Shown piece by piece: positions 12,677-25,599 of a stretch of DNA of 64,000 nt. The notes below the pieces were generated by a model. That model had not been told where the DNA came from. It saw only the letters and a program-made list of their open reading frames with translations, and did no database searches. Source of the stretch: Homalodisca vitripennis (Eukaryota > Arthropoda > Insecta > Hemiptera > Cicadellidae); the NCBI RefSeq assembly GCF_021130785.1, contig NC_060212.1, forward strand, positions 147,523,501-147,587,500, given 5' to 3'. The stretch's first letter is position 1. Each line of letters begins with the position of its first letter. Both the position numbers and the translations under genes were made by a program.

Positions 12677-13683
12677 TATCTCCTAAATTTAAAATTTTAC
12701 AAACCCAAATTTATTAGAGGTTTTTTTACATTTTTGAGCACTCCATGTGTATTTAAGAATAAACTGTACAAGAAGTGAAAAAGTAAGTAGAATATATATT
12801 TCTTTAAATATATTTAAGTTTGTTTCCATACACAGAAAAGAACAGTAAATAAACAGTAAGCCTATCCGTGAACTTAAAGCTTCCACTTATATCGTAAGTT
12901 CCACTAGAGGTTAACTGTACGATTTCTGTTTGAATTCCAAAGTTCAGTAAATTCTCACTTTAATAACAGTTCATAGTTTTGTGTGTTTGACCTTGTATCG
13001 TATAAATGAAAATGAATCGCTAAATGTATTGCTAAGCGGTTATTTGGAGAACAGCTTAATAAATTTGGCTAATTCTTTTTTTTTTATATTCGTTTAAATC
13101 CATGGATAATTTGTATGGAGAGGAAAAATTAAAAATGAACTTAAAAATGTTAGGATTTGTAAAAAGGTAATAATAATATTTTCGAAACACAATTCAAATT
13201 ATATTTATTATAAACAACTGTTGTCACTTTTAGGTGAAGTTCGCCAAATAAACAGAAAAATCTTTTACAATTAAGTTTTGGAACAAATTTATATGCAGTG
13301 CTTGATCAGCTGTGTGATGCAGTTTGAAAAGACGATATTTGTATCTAAATTTTATTAGAGATTGCATAAGTTGAGAATTTAAATCATTCATGGATTGGAG
13401 ATAATTTGGAAACGTTGTTAAAAAAATCCACTTTAATGAAAAAGCTGTTAATGTTTCCAAATAAGGTAAGGTTCCTTAATATTGTGACAATTTACAATAA
13501 TACAAGAAAAATTATTGTGGCCTAAAAGAAAAATGAGAGGGGTGGGCACAAACATGAGTAACCAGCCATTATTTCTCAGACCATAGCCATAAAGACTCCT
13601 GTCAAGAAAAATATATTAAAACGATTATTTTAAAATATTTCATTAACTTAGTTTCAGTTCTTTGTTTGAAGGTTATTTTTGAC
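12677..13683. other. AT-rich spacer with one inverted fragment of the next element
   Basis: No gene. Positions ~13130-13225 are the reverse complement of ~13895-13990 inside the inverted-repeat element at 13684-14093 (shared GAAACACAATTCAAATTATA), so a fragment of the same family lies here in opposite orientation. Open frames at 12689-12886 and 13230-13460 (minus) show no domain. Confidence 0.6.
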
Positions 13684-14093
13684 GATGGAAGGATTGTGAA
13701 GGAAACAGGAATTTTCCGGACATTTGCCATCGTTCAGTGAAACAAGAAACAAGTAACACTACGTTTCGAGATCTGCAATCTGATCTCTTCTTCAGGTAAA
13801 GAACTAACCTAATACATAATTACAAACTAGGTTAAAATAAACAAATCTTACCAAAGCGTTTTGGCACGCCTAAGTCAGGAACTAAGTTTGTTTAAGTAAC
13901 AGTTGTTTATACTAAATATAATTTGAATTGTGTTTCGTAAATATTATTATTACCTATTTCCAAATCCTAAAATTTTTAAGTTCATTTAAGTTCATCAGAC
14001 CTTGAAACGTAGTGTTACTGATTTCTTGTTTCACTGAACGATGGCAAATGTCCGGAAAAATCCTGTTTAGTTTCAGTGATTTTCCTTTCATCT
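13684..14093. mobile_element. Inverted-repeat element with ~65-bp arms, possible Penelope-like or MITE
   Basis: Arms at 13703-13767 and 14004-14068 match as reverse complements at about 62 of 65 positions (CATTTGCCATCGTTCAGTG and relatives), with weaker extension to GATGGAAGG / CTTTCATC at the ends. The spacer is about 236 bp. Inside the left arm edge, read on the minus strand, is CTGAAGA, then a perfect 6-bp hairpin GAGATC/GATCTC, then GAAAC. That layout resembles a hammerhead ribozyme core, as known from Penelope-like retroelements, but one extra A and no clear stems I and III weaken it. No target-site duplication was found. Confidence 0.7.
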
Positions 14094-16903
14094 CCTTATT
14101 AAAGAAACAGAACTCAACGAAAAAATTAGATGATTTTTTTACCTGTTTACTCTACCTGTTACTGTTTATCCAAGTAGGTTTTTAAGCTTACGTAGGCTTA
14201 TGTATACATTTTCTTGAACGGAGTAAAATAAAATGAAAATTAATTTAATATTGCAGATCGAAAGTAGACGCAATTTGATATAAGTTGGTTTCCGAGCCCT
14301 ACTTATGTATATATTTTAGTGGTCGTGGCAGCAGTGCTAACTCAACATTGAAACACCCAAGTAAAATTCTATTTATCTTTTTTTCCATTAAAATGAAATA
14401 ATGATAAATAAATTAGTCCTAGATCTTGCCTAGTTTTTTATGCACCATCATATTACGCTATACATTATTTCAATAAGAGGACTACGCCCTTCAATATTTT
14501 AAAAATCGATTGCGAAACCGATTGCGTCACTGCTAGTTGTTAAATACAATTGTAAAACTGTTAAAATAAATTGAATTTAAATATTTGAAATATCTAAATT
14601 ATATAAATACTAGTTCTTAATAAATAATTTAAGCCTTGCCTGACAAGGCTTCTTTCCATTTCGCACCGATTATGCATATCAGAGACAAAAATCACTATAT
14701 GTAAAGGATAAATATAAAAATATATTGGGTTAATATCAAAATTTGGTATTTTATCTCCTACATAATTGTGTGGTGTTAGTGAAAGTTTTATCCATTTACG
14801 ATTAAAATGTTAAAGGTTTATGCTAACTTAAAATAAATAGTATAACTTGCAAATTAATGAAATCACTCTTCAGCTCTTCAAGTCCATCAACATTTTTTGA
14901 GAACTTCTACTTTAGAATTGTGTGGCCCTCCAAATGATAATCTCTGTTAGATTGTTTGCGACTATGACAAGTGTTGACTTCTAACTAAACCGCTTGTGTA
15001 GGCCCAAAGCTCCTCGCTTACGGGTGACCAGGCTTCTGACTTACCCAGCCAGAGCATACAGGTATGTCCTAAAGCAGAGTAAAAAACATATATTTCAAGA
15101 AAAAACTAGAGAATGTAATCCTGGGTTTTGCTGTACCACGGGCTGATCTTTACTGTATAAAAGTGATATTTATTTTCATTTAGCCTTGATGATGAGCTGA
15201 GAGAAGTACACTTTTTATTTGCATTTATGTTGAAATTAGATATTGGTGTTCCATAGTTTATTTAGCCCAGCCGACAGTGCTGTAATTAATTCATGCCTAA
15301 TTTCAATACACAGTGACCTTGAAAATGTCAAGAAAGGCTGAACATTAATTTAAATTAAAAGGAAAATGATATCCCATTGAATCTTAGGTTTCATTAGGGT
15401 ATTTAGATAATGAATAAAACTACTATAAATCTAACTGTTAATGGAGAAGACAGTGGATAACTATCAGAGTAAATAAGTGCTTTTGTTTAGTAATAGTTTA
15501 AAGAGCTTGGTTTAGAGAAATAGATTTAAGATATTTTATTTCCATAGTAAAACGTTACTTCCATAAATACCAGTAATAAAAATGTGCATTTATAGTACAT
15601 GTGAACAACTGAACATGTGAACAACAATTGAATTTTAATAAAATTGTGTTTTGCACTTTAAAAATGCTTTTTGAACAAAAATACCTCTGTTATTATCATT
15701 AATAATCATATAATTTAAAGGTATAGCCTAATAACAATTCCTTATAAAACTGTTTCTTGCAATGGAGGTTAAAACTTAAAATTTGGTAAGTGTTTCTTTA
15801 GCTCAACCCAGTAGCAGTATCGAACAAATATAATTTTATATTTAATAGGAACTATTTCAAATAAAACACAAGAAGTAGTAAACAAGTAGTCTTTTAGTAA
15901 ACATTAGCAAATGATCTTTCTTACATGTAAAATAACATAAATATTAATTTAACAGGTTAAGAAACTATGAGGAAACCTCTGCTATGGAAATTTATATATG
16001 TAAGAGGCACGCCAAAAATAAGATATTTTAATGTTTTAATAATACGACGGCCGTTACAAACTAACTCTATGCTAGCTTCATAACCGAATAATATGTTATG
16101 TTATTCAAACACGATATTACTTTGTTACGTCTTCATACCCAAATATATGATCTAATTATTCAATTGCGACGTCATACAAACAAGGATAAGCCAAGTTTGT
16201 ACAAGACCCAGACTCAGTTACAAGTTCTGCCATTAATCAGCAAGACTCAGCACTCTAGTCAGCTCTGTGGATGAAGACATGGTGCTCATTTAAATTGAAC
16301 ATGCTATGCATTATGTACACTAAGCTTTACACTATACGACAATATCATTTGGTTTATTGTTATCAGTTCATTATTGAATTATCGTAATGCAGAGTTACCC
16401 ATTTAATTATAGATGAATAATATCAACTATATAATTCCATACTTTTTAGCGTTAAGATGTTTTAAACTATAATAAATTTTAAATAGAACAGTAATTATGA
16501 GATTAAGATAGTTAAGGTAATTAATATAGCGCAGGATTAAACGTTAATTAAGAAATCTGCCTTTATACAGCTTTAAATGATAATGCATATCTCTTAGCTA
16601 CATGGTTTTAGTGAAACCATAATAAATGTTAATCACAATTATTTATTGATAGACCAGCTGCCACAGCTGTTTGCTATATATAATTCTTTTTATAGATTAT
16701 TTTAGTAAAGATAAATCAATAAATTATCATACGTTTTTGAAGATATAGTGTATGAGTGGAAGGAGCATGGAGCGCTGTAAACGATGACGGAATATAAAAA
16801 TAATAAAACGCTTGACATTCATATTTTATCATCCATTAAAATATGTTCGGTATAGATCATTATATTCATATATGATAATTATACTAATTACAACACCAAT
16901 CTC
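14094..16903. other. AT-rich interval without recognisable gene
   Basis: No coding stretch recognised. It holds repeat G copy 2 (16190-16280) and a small CAGCTGCCACAGCTG dyad at ~16660. A GC-richer patch near 15000-15060 was not identified. Confidence 0.5.
16190..16280 (+). repeat. Dispersed repeat G, copy 2
   Basis: Counterpart of 6470-6545 in the same orientation, sharing CAGTTACAAGTTCTG and the following TTAATCA and GCTCTG blocks. Confidence 0.55.
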
Positions 16904-17510
16904 TTAACGCAATGGAGTGTACAATATTTTTGTCAGCCCTTCTTTAGGTAACACAAAGTAACTGGATCGTTTGCCCACTTGAGGGCATGCCACGTATAAT
17001 TGACCGCGTGAAAAGCATGGCTTGCTGAAATCTAAGCAACAAACAGACAAAGTTTGGCCTTGAAATTTTTTTATAGCCATTGCAAATTCCAACCTAATTG
17101 GAAATTAGGAATTGGCACATCTGTGGGTATAATAGGAATCCATGATGGTAATACAGGATATATATATCCTGTATATTTTTACCTTGGAATTTAACATTTA
17201 AAATGACGGCTTACACAATGATTTTCATTAATTTCTTAATAACTAATAGCGTGCTGTTGCACACCCGTAGTTGGTTCAAATTACGAAGCAAGATAACCGG
17301 AGATCCAACCTTTAATTGTAAATTATGTGGTGTCATGCCTGATAAATCTAATAACTTTAAAAACTCTGCTGGATAATTTACAGCTTCGGAGTCATTAAAA
17401 ACTGTATCAATCGATTTGTATGTCACCAAGTCCCCAGGTAACAACTGTTGCATCTAGAGTCGCCCACATTCAATTATTTGACGCTCACATTATTTGCTGC
17501 AAACAGTTTG
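16904..17510 (-). pseudogene. Helitron Rep/helicase pseudogene, C-terminal Pif1-like helicase part
   Basis: Read on the minus strand, three pieces line up in order with the end of a Helitron helicase. First, 17453-17211 gives a segment containing QQLLPGDLVTYKSIDTV, EAVNYPAEFLKLLDLSGM and LKVGSPVILLRNLN. Next, ~17175-17093 gives PSWIPIIPTDVPI in another frame. Last, 17092-16904 gives EFAMAIKKFQGQTL, FSRGQLYVACPQVGKR. These match the Pif1-type C-terminus (the AM.I.K.QGQTL and QLYVA.S/P.VG motifs). Frameshifts near 17210 and 17090 and stops upstream of 17453 make it non-functional. Upstream similarity fades past ~17510. A perfect 24-bp palindrome centred at 17162/17163 lies in the frameshifted part. 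No 3' CTAG end was located, so the element is truncated. Confidence 0.85.
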
Positions 17511-17879
17511 TCTTTCTGATCGCACTTTTGCATTTATAATACTATTAGGATTAGGATTTGTAGATAGAGGTTTGAGTAATTGTACAAAAATAAAATCATC
17601 TGTTGCGACAGTTCTAATATATAAGTCATGACACACAATAATTAAAGAAATGTTTGATAAATAATGAAAATTACTTAATGATGGTCATTACTGCTCATAT
17701 TAATAAAGCTCATTTTTTAGTAGGCTGAGGTGTCATGCGAATCACAACAAAAGTATAAAAAAACGCACGCTACACGCACATGTACTTTATTATGAAGTGG
17801 TCTAAATTCCACCTTTAAGTTCAACCAGAAATGTATTTAAAAGACAAATATATATATTTGATATATACTATATATCATT

Positions 17880-17965
17880 ATTTAGCGCCTTCAAATAGTG
17901 TTTGGGTATTTACTACACGTAACTGTCTCGTAATTGCTGTTTACAATGTGCAGGCGGTTTAAAAA
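17880..17965 (-). mobile_element. Fragment related to Helitron family B
   Basis: The reverse complement matches ~12530-12612 of the 299-bp Helitron (GCCTGCACATTGTAAAC, then CAAACACTATTTGAAGGC). It lies upstream of the minus-strand helicase remnant in the same orientation, so both may belong to one decayed autonomous Helitron. Confidence 0.65.
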
Positions 17966-18451
17966 CGTTTATGTTCTATCCTTATCACTTAGGGGTATGA
18001 AAATTTTAACAAAATATTCTCAAAATACTTTCAACTAAACATAAAATGTCATAAAAACCTATTAAGCCACTGTTACATTGACATTCTTAGGATTCCAGAT
18101 TATGATTTCCTGTTTGGAAAACCTCTCCGGCCGGCCTATGTCCCACTAATCTCTAAGTGTCCAAAAATCTAATCTTGGTCTCTTAGTAGCATTACAGCAA
18201 ACAAAGATTAATTATTAAAAGAGCCTTTTAAATGTAGTCAGCTTTTCTGCGTAAACAGAAATTGCATGGACGTGTTTATAAGGGATAGAAATATGTTTTT
18301 AACCATCGTATGAGAGGTGTCATTAGCAAAATGTTAGCAATATATATATTGGAATATGATCATAGTTTATATAAATAAAATGTTTGAGATTGTAAAAGAA
18401 TGTAAGATTTGGGAAAATGCCAATCATACAGTCCTGGCGCCATGGCACAAG

Positions 18452-19309
18452 AATCATAATTTAGCGCAGAAATCCCTCCAATCAGATTTTAATAAACACC
18501 AACATTAACAAAGTGGGCACATGCTAAATGATTCGTTATTAATTGCAAAAAAACAGTAATGATGCATTTTCACATACAAAACTTAAAAGTAATAGAAATT
18601 CCACAAATTAAATGTGACGCATGTGACTCTCTACATTTGAATAAGAATTTGGAAGGAATAGAGTGCATGCGTGAGACTATTAAATTAACAGAAAAATGTA
18701 AATTTTAGGAGTTTTGGTAGACAATAAGGTAATTTGGAAGACCACATTAATGAACAAAAGAAACTGACACCTTATTTAATATAAATGTATAGCAGAGACA
18801 ACACAATAGACAGAAAATTAAAGATAACAATATATAAGGCATTGGTTGAGTCGGTTATTAGTTACGGTGTAAATGTCTGGGAAACAGCTGCTAAGACACA
18901 TTTCATTAAAATTAAAAACGTACAAGGTAGACGTTTAAAGATATTACTAAGACAAAATAAAAACGAAAATGTACAGTTAGCAGACCTAAGAAAAGAAGCA
19001 AAACACTCTCCAATTGGTTTATATACATGTAAGACAATAATAACAAATTTTCAAAGAGACGATCTTAGACGTATTATTCACAAAAAAGTAAGCACGAGGA
19101 GTAAGGAGACCTTTGAAGTGTCTAGATCGAATACATTTTATGGAGAACGTCTACCGAATTACATCGTGCCGTACCTGTATAATAACATTCCTAATTATAT
19201 TGATGCCACCTCTATGAACCATTTACGATTTAAATCTAAGATATGTAATATGCTGATGGACCAAGAAAGTTCTGAGAGCCAAAAATATTTAATAAAGGGA
19301 ATAATGTAG
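18452..19309 (+). pseudogene. Non-LTR retrotransposon reverse transcriptase, C-terminal part, frameshifted
   Basis: The C-terminal half of a LINE reverse transcriptase is readable across frames. 18452-18508 gives NHNLAQKSLQSDFNKHQH; then ~18520-18708 gives DSLLIAKKTVMMHFHIQN, followed by the CDAC...CMRETIKLTEKCKF linker; then LGVLVDNKVIWKDHINEQKK after a frameshift. From 18785 a 174-codon open frame gives KALVESVISYGVNVWE and QGRRLKILLRQ, typical of the RT thumb and connection region that follows the catalytic motifs. The catalytic Y.DD should lie just upstream but is not readable. The 174-codon stretch ends at a TAG at the expected place for the end of ORF2. RTE/Jockey/CR1-like clade; I cannot decide which. 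Confidence 0.85.
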
Positions 19310-21025
19310 CTAGAAACTCACCCCATACACTACAATACCACTGACAATACTTTTCACTTCAACCCACGAAACACTGCACTTGATAAACTCCCGCATAAAA
19401 ACTTTACTTACACAGAACTATACACTACGTACTACTGACATATAGGTGGACATGGACGATGAGCACGTGACAGGGACAGGACGGGAACTAACAGTACGTA
19501 TTATAAAAATGCCTTTTGATACAACTGCTTATAAGAAGGGGTAATACACTTTTACTAACAACCAATTCACAATCAAACAAACAATCAAGTAATAATTAGT
19601 TACTGCAGGGGAAAAGTATTGAGTCTGTTTGCCAAGATAGCGGATGATAATAATACGACTGGACTAAAAAGGAATTAAAAATATTATTATTACTATTGTA
19701 AAAATGTATAGAAATGTTCGTATATTTGTGCTATATTTAAATTAGTGTGTATTTAATTTATTGTATTGTTTCTGTTATGGCCTCACTGTTGTTATTTTTC
19801 AGTTATTGTTATTGTTTTGCATATACATATTTATTGTTAGTTATATTGTTAACGATATGTCGATTTTCTTTTTTTGTGTGGTAATTATCTATACTAGCCA
19901 CTGTTATAATTGTTATTTTAGGCCCATCCAGTGCCATAGACTTTAAATAGAGACAATAGATAAAATAATAATAAAATTATTTAAATACATAAAAACGTAT
20001 TTAGATTGGATAACTTTTTACATTGTGCATTGCACTCCGCTGACAAGTTGTATAACTTAGCAGAACCAGTAATGCATAAATGATGTATAAATAAATAAAT
20101 ATATACAATTACGGATTCCTAAATTAAATGAGAAATGCTTTTTAGTAGATTTTCCATATAACCATATTACGTGACATGTAACTGCAAACTCGGCCATTTG
20201 ACCTTATTATTTTATAGACATAATATTCTACACAAAAATTATGTTCAAAACAAGATCTCAGGGCAAAGTGTGTTAAAATTAATCTATTTGCCACAAGCAA
20301 GGCTTGCAATGATATGTCTCGTGCTACAATCAAAATTGACCCTTGTAAATAAGTCCTGTAATCCTAACTGTCATCAGTAATTGAATACAAGACACATGGG
20401 CTCCGTATTACCTCAAGGTCACGTTAACAGTATTATCTCTAAATTAGACGAGAGGGCAGTATTGTCTGCTTAGTCTCGATCTCATTATATTACTTAGTAT
20501 TTATTTTATAGTAAACCAAAACATGAAGTATGGTATTGTATTTTTATAATATTTTCCAGCACAGACTAAAAGACAAGATATCATGCGTGGTTGTCGAAAA
20601 TATCAAACTGAGGAGCAAACATTCAAAAGGTGATTTCTCACAAAAAATTGAAAAGTGAGTTTTTGGCTGATTGCTATTCTCTAAGTTGAATCTCACGAGA
20701 TTCAATAATTAATTTCAGTCAAAAAAATGCTTTCTCCTATTAAAAATAAATGTAGAAAACTGACATCTCAATCAAAAAGCGTTTCCTCCAAAGCCTATGT
20801 TCATTCAATCAGTGGTTTCTCCAGTGGACCAATCACAGCTGCTCACTTGTGTCACATGACCAGTTGTCATCTGTTATTATTTCCAGCAGATATTTGAGGT
20901 TATAGTGAATGTTGAAAGTCATGTTTAGACTGTTTTCATAAGTTTTTAGAATAAGTTAATGTTGTTTTATTATAATTTTGAAAATAATGGAAAAATAAGT
21001 GGATGGTGTGTTAGTGAGCATTTGA
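19310..21025. other. Probable LINE 3' flank, then AT-rich spacer
   Basis: Sequence to about 20107 follows the RT stop directly and ends in an ATAAATAAATA run at ~20090-20101, plausible as the LINE 3' UTR and tail. The remainder has no gene. A patch at 20800-20900 with CAATCACAG and TGTGTCACATGAC may be the upstream region of the transposase-like fragment that follows. Confidence 0.4.
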
Positions 21026-21465
21026 AATAGTGGGACACGCAAGAGACAGGCAAGTGGTGGGAAAAGGAAAGAAGCCAAACGTAAGCGGTACTCTGCACCA
21101 TCAGGTAGTAATGTTTACATCCCATGCAAACACTCCACTAAGACTTTATCATGCTCTGATATTAGACCAAATGATGTGAAGAAACTGCGGGACAAACTTT
21201 ATAAAGTACCAGAAAAACTTCGCCAATATTCTATGCTTTCTTCTTCATTAGTCGTTACAAAGAAAGCAAGTGGATTAAAACGACGTAGGCCTAACATGCC
21301 GAACCAAAACAAGTCTCTTTTTAGCAGGCTCACAGCATGCCTTTTCAGCTAATTACTATATTCAAAGCAATGAAAAAAGAATTCCTGTTTGCAAGAAAAA
21401 TTTTCTTGCTATCAATTACTGGAGATACACTATTAGTTGGTTAATTTGTACAGCTCCATTGCAAT
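21026..21465 (+). pseudogene. Frameshifted fragment of a transposase-like insect repeat protein
   Basis: An open frame with no ATG at 21026-21352 encodes a basic start (KRKEAKRKRYSAPSG), then SNVYIPCKHSTKTLSCSDI and DVKKLRDKLYKVPEKLRQ, ending at a TAA. A +1 shift near 21345 opens a second frame (SANYYIQSNEKRIPVCKKNFLAIN) to ~21465. The order (basic N-terminus, two-Cys/His segment, R/K..Y...EKL helix, then RIPVCKK.FL) resembles the N-terminus of multi-copy uncharacterised insect proteins that look transposon-borne. That resemblance is from memory and needs a search. The catalytic part is missing. A splice acceptor-like TAG at 21028-21030 could explain the absent ATG. Confidence 0.55.
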
Positions 21466-24400
21466 GAAGACTCTTTGGAGGCTAGTTTGTTTTTGGCCAG
21501 ACATTAGCGCTACCTATCGCCCAGAGATTGGAAGATTCTTGTTTGTCTCTGAGTTTGTCAGCATAATATTTCAAATTAACGTCTACAAAGAGGTTTTGAA
21601 TTAATCTCTATTTCTGTTTACGTATATATCATAATGCAAAATTGAATTAGATGATAATGCATGTTCATCCATGACCTTTTTGATAACGATCAGCCGTAGA
21701 ACTACTTAAAAATGGAATAAGATATAGACTTAACATATTGTATGTGCTAAATTTGTAAATAATCAAGATTGAGTTTTATTAAAGTATATTTGGATTAGGT
21801 TAAGCACTCAGGGGAATATACTTTGAATAAATTTAGCATAGACTTGCAATTTTAAGTTAAACTTCTACATAGACATTACCTTGCACTTCAGGTAATGTCT
21901 CTCATTAGGACATAATGGCGATCAGAACACACCTAACACCTTCAAACATGGAGTGGGAGATTCGTGGGGCCTCCTAGCTTGGTTACAAGTATAGCTTTTA
22001 TTGTTTGCCAATATATGTGAGTACCTCAAATCTATCAACGTAAGAGTCACGAAAGGCTACTAATATTACTATTAACCTACTTCAGTCCATTTTGTATCGA
22101 AGTACTGACTAATACTGTTTAAGTAAACACAAATGCACTCTTGTATTTCTTTTCCGAGAGAAAAGATAGAACAAGTTTAGATTAGGTGATAGAACCAAAT
22201 AACTAATGGACCATTCATGCTAACGTTACTCAATAATTTAGTTTTCCTCTGACACTTTTATTTCTTCATTATCTTTAAATGCGCACTATATAATAATTTA
22301 CCCTTAGCTTTTCATTTACGTTTGATCGCAGATTCCCACTTGAGATATAAGAGTCAAGCAAGTCTCTCGCACGTTTCCTATGCTAATCTGATACATCTAT
22401 GCTCACTGAACTGGTACTCTTCTTCATCATTGATTCATTTTGCATTCATGCAGATACAACGTAATCAAAACAGAATTTAATTAGCCTCAAATCTAGAAAG
22501 GAAACTAAACACAAAATTATTAGCAATAAATGTCGTCAAAGTGAAATATTACAGTTTGAAGTGAAAAACAGCAAGAAACTTGGACAAGAAAGTAGGACAC
22601 AAGTCACGACGACCTTCTATTACCGAACCAAGCCGGGCTCTATTCCTGGGATTGTCTATAGTGACAACTCTATTACAGAGAGGCCATCTTGACTTATGGT
22701 TTACAATTCAACGTTCCTTGTCCACACTCTACTCCGTATTTCATCATATACACTCTTCCTACAAATATAAAATAAATAATTAGCTTCCTTAAAATTACAA
22801 TAATTTATAGAATTAAATTATTGTTAACTAATGCAAAATGTTAATGTTTACTGCTAAAGTTTTATATGAAAAGATAATAAAATAGTGTTAGTAAAAAAAT
22901 TAAAAGTTGTGTTTGATCCTGTTGGGTAACATAAAAAAGTATAATATACTTATTAAAATGTACAAGGAAAAAATTGGTTTAGAAAATTTTGCATGCCTCT
23001 CTATGAAATTAGGTTGGGTGTTAGCGAAACTTATTTCTTTGTAGGATATTTCGAGAATGAATTGTCATTGTTTTCAAATTATAAACCAAAATTTCCTTCA
23101 ACAATTATATTTGAAATAATTATTTATGCAACAAGTGACTTTTGATTTTAACATTTTTTAAGTAATGAACGTACATTACCACACCAATACTATTATCTCA
23201 CAACCATGAACAAACCACTAACTACCACTATTAACTTGTATACTATATATTATAATAAACCTGTTAAAAGAAGGTTATTCATCACTACACTTCTTTTGAA
23301 CATTATTCATACATAAATTGGGAAGGTTAACCATATTTTACAGTCTAAGGTATCTAATGTAATAAAATATGTAATAATATATGGCAAACAAAATACATGC
23401 TAAGCATATCTATTATGTTATAAGCATAAAAAACTATTCTTTATCCGTCATAAAACTTTTTCATTAAATTCGAAGAGTAAATCCCTTTATATTACCAAAA
23501 AACTGTTGAGAGGATGCGAATTTGCAGTATCTAATGATTTTAATACAGACTTGCGTCACTGCTTTAGCTTTTTGTTGGAAGAGTGATATTGGCTCTTATT
23601 GTTTGGTTTTTATCTGTGGTTGTAAGTGAATTTAGAATACTTTATTACTTTTTGGTGTCTTTGTTTGTATATGGACATTATTTAAAAAATATATCGTGAC
23701 CATTCTAATAATCATACTAGCTTTTACACGTGCATATTGTTTACAGAGGTCTATTAAAAATATTGGACTTAATTTATTAAATAATGAGAATCCACCTTGA
23801 TTAAAATTAATGATGTAACAGCACAAAGCGTTAAAGAGATATTCATTAAAAATATGAATATTGTTGGCAATATCAATTTTGTAATTACTTGAATACGATT
23901 AAATATCTACACACGTGTGAAATTGATCTTAACCATTCAACGATTGATGCGATTACATCGTAAAGATCTATTCTGCGATAGAAATCACAGACAACATAGT
24001 AAACGTGATGATAATGGATTGAAACTGAGGATTTGAATTTCTTAACTTCAGAGCTTTCTTATACTTATCCTTATTTACCCGTATTACAGATAGGGCCGGA
24101 GACAGTCTTCAACGTCTTGCTTTTAACACATTTATAATATTCAAACTGATTATTTTACCACGTAGATGGACTCATTTATACATAAAATTTAATTTATTAA
24201 TTCTAATAATGCAATAGTAAAAAATTCAACAACTAGTTTATTTTACAGGTCTTTTTGAAAAGGCGACTAACACAATTGAAACCGACAAGTAATGACAAAG
24301 CAATATTACTCTTATACGAGTAAAGAAACCATTTGTATGTAGCAAACAATACCAGTGGCACTAATTAGTGTGGAGTTTTCTTTCCCCATTCCTTAACGCA

Positions 24401-25599
24401 AAGGAAGTTTATCTTCTTATTTGCATCTTTGCGTGTTCCTTCATAAAATTTCTCTAGCTTATCATATTTTTGTCTCTTTGGACTGAACCTAAATTGTCTT
24501 TCCTTTTAGTACCTATGAAGAAGTAGTTAATACATTTGGTGCAACAACAACCACGTTTTATAGTTTTACAACTGAATCTAATAAAAGATTGTGGATTTAA
24601 GAAGAAAGTTCTACAATGTACCGTATTAAAGTGCTATACCCAATGTGACGGGTTCATTGGATGCTCTGACAAATACGCTCAACAGAGAACAGACTGATCA
24701 AATCAGAAGTAAAATTAAACTTTAGAGAAGTAATAATGATGTGAGCGCCCTTTACTGCGATATGGGCTGTCCTTTTACTTTTTCCATATACGTCTTGGAG
24801 TAACGTTTTTGTTTATTGTTCCAAAAAAGTTTTGAGATTTTCTAACGATAATTTCATATTGGATGAGAGTAGTTGAACAATGAGTTTTGAATGAGCCCAT
24901 GCGGTTGTAGTAGAATAAATGCTGCTGTAGATAATATACTAGGTATTTTTTAATTTCATCCCTTAGGTGTAACTTAGGTTTGAATTTAAAAAACAATTTA
25001 TTTTGTTGAATGGCAGAATTACAGTAATAATATATCATTTACAAATCAAAAAAAGGCTTTTAGAAAAATTGCCATCTCCTGTCTTCTTCACTATTGAAGC
25101 ATAATAAAATATAAGCTTAATCGAAAGATAATCAATATTTAAAAATATTGTAATAAACAGAAAAAACCCATATTAACATGTTAACAATTTTATTCTATTT
25201 CAAGACTATAAAAATATGGCTAATAATAGTAAGCAACTAATAATAACGCAAAATGTAGAATTACAGAAGAAACAAATGCACGAACCACAGTAGAAAAGTT
25301 GAGACTTATAATGAAGTCCGTTTCAAACTTAAGGACTCTTGTAATATGCTGTTAAGGCCTTAGAGATCGATTTTGGTTTATTGTCATATTTTATATAAAC
25401 AATACGATCTTTATTTTAAAAGTGCATAGATAGAAAACTATGAGTAACAGAGCTCATTTATTTATAAACATACCAAACATATATTTCTGTACGGTTATGT
25501 ATACGGTTATGAAGTCCTTAGCTCTCAACGCAGCGTTTTTTTTAAATAGAGTGGCATTTGGCTTTGATTATATTTAGGCTAATATCATCTCAGAATCAA
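21466..25599. other. AT-rich interval without recognisable gene
   Basis: Short open frames (22580-22783 plus, 23632-23826 minus, 24775-25038 minus) show no domains, no compositional shift and no conserved motif. A GC-richer patch at 22590-22720 was not identified. Confidence 0.5.

Noticed and set aside
13763..13795. A complete, active hammerhead ribozyme
   Set aside because: Stems I and III and the NUH site could not be found; reported only as a core-like motif.
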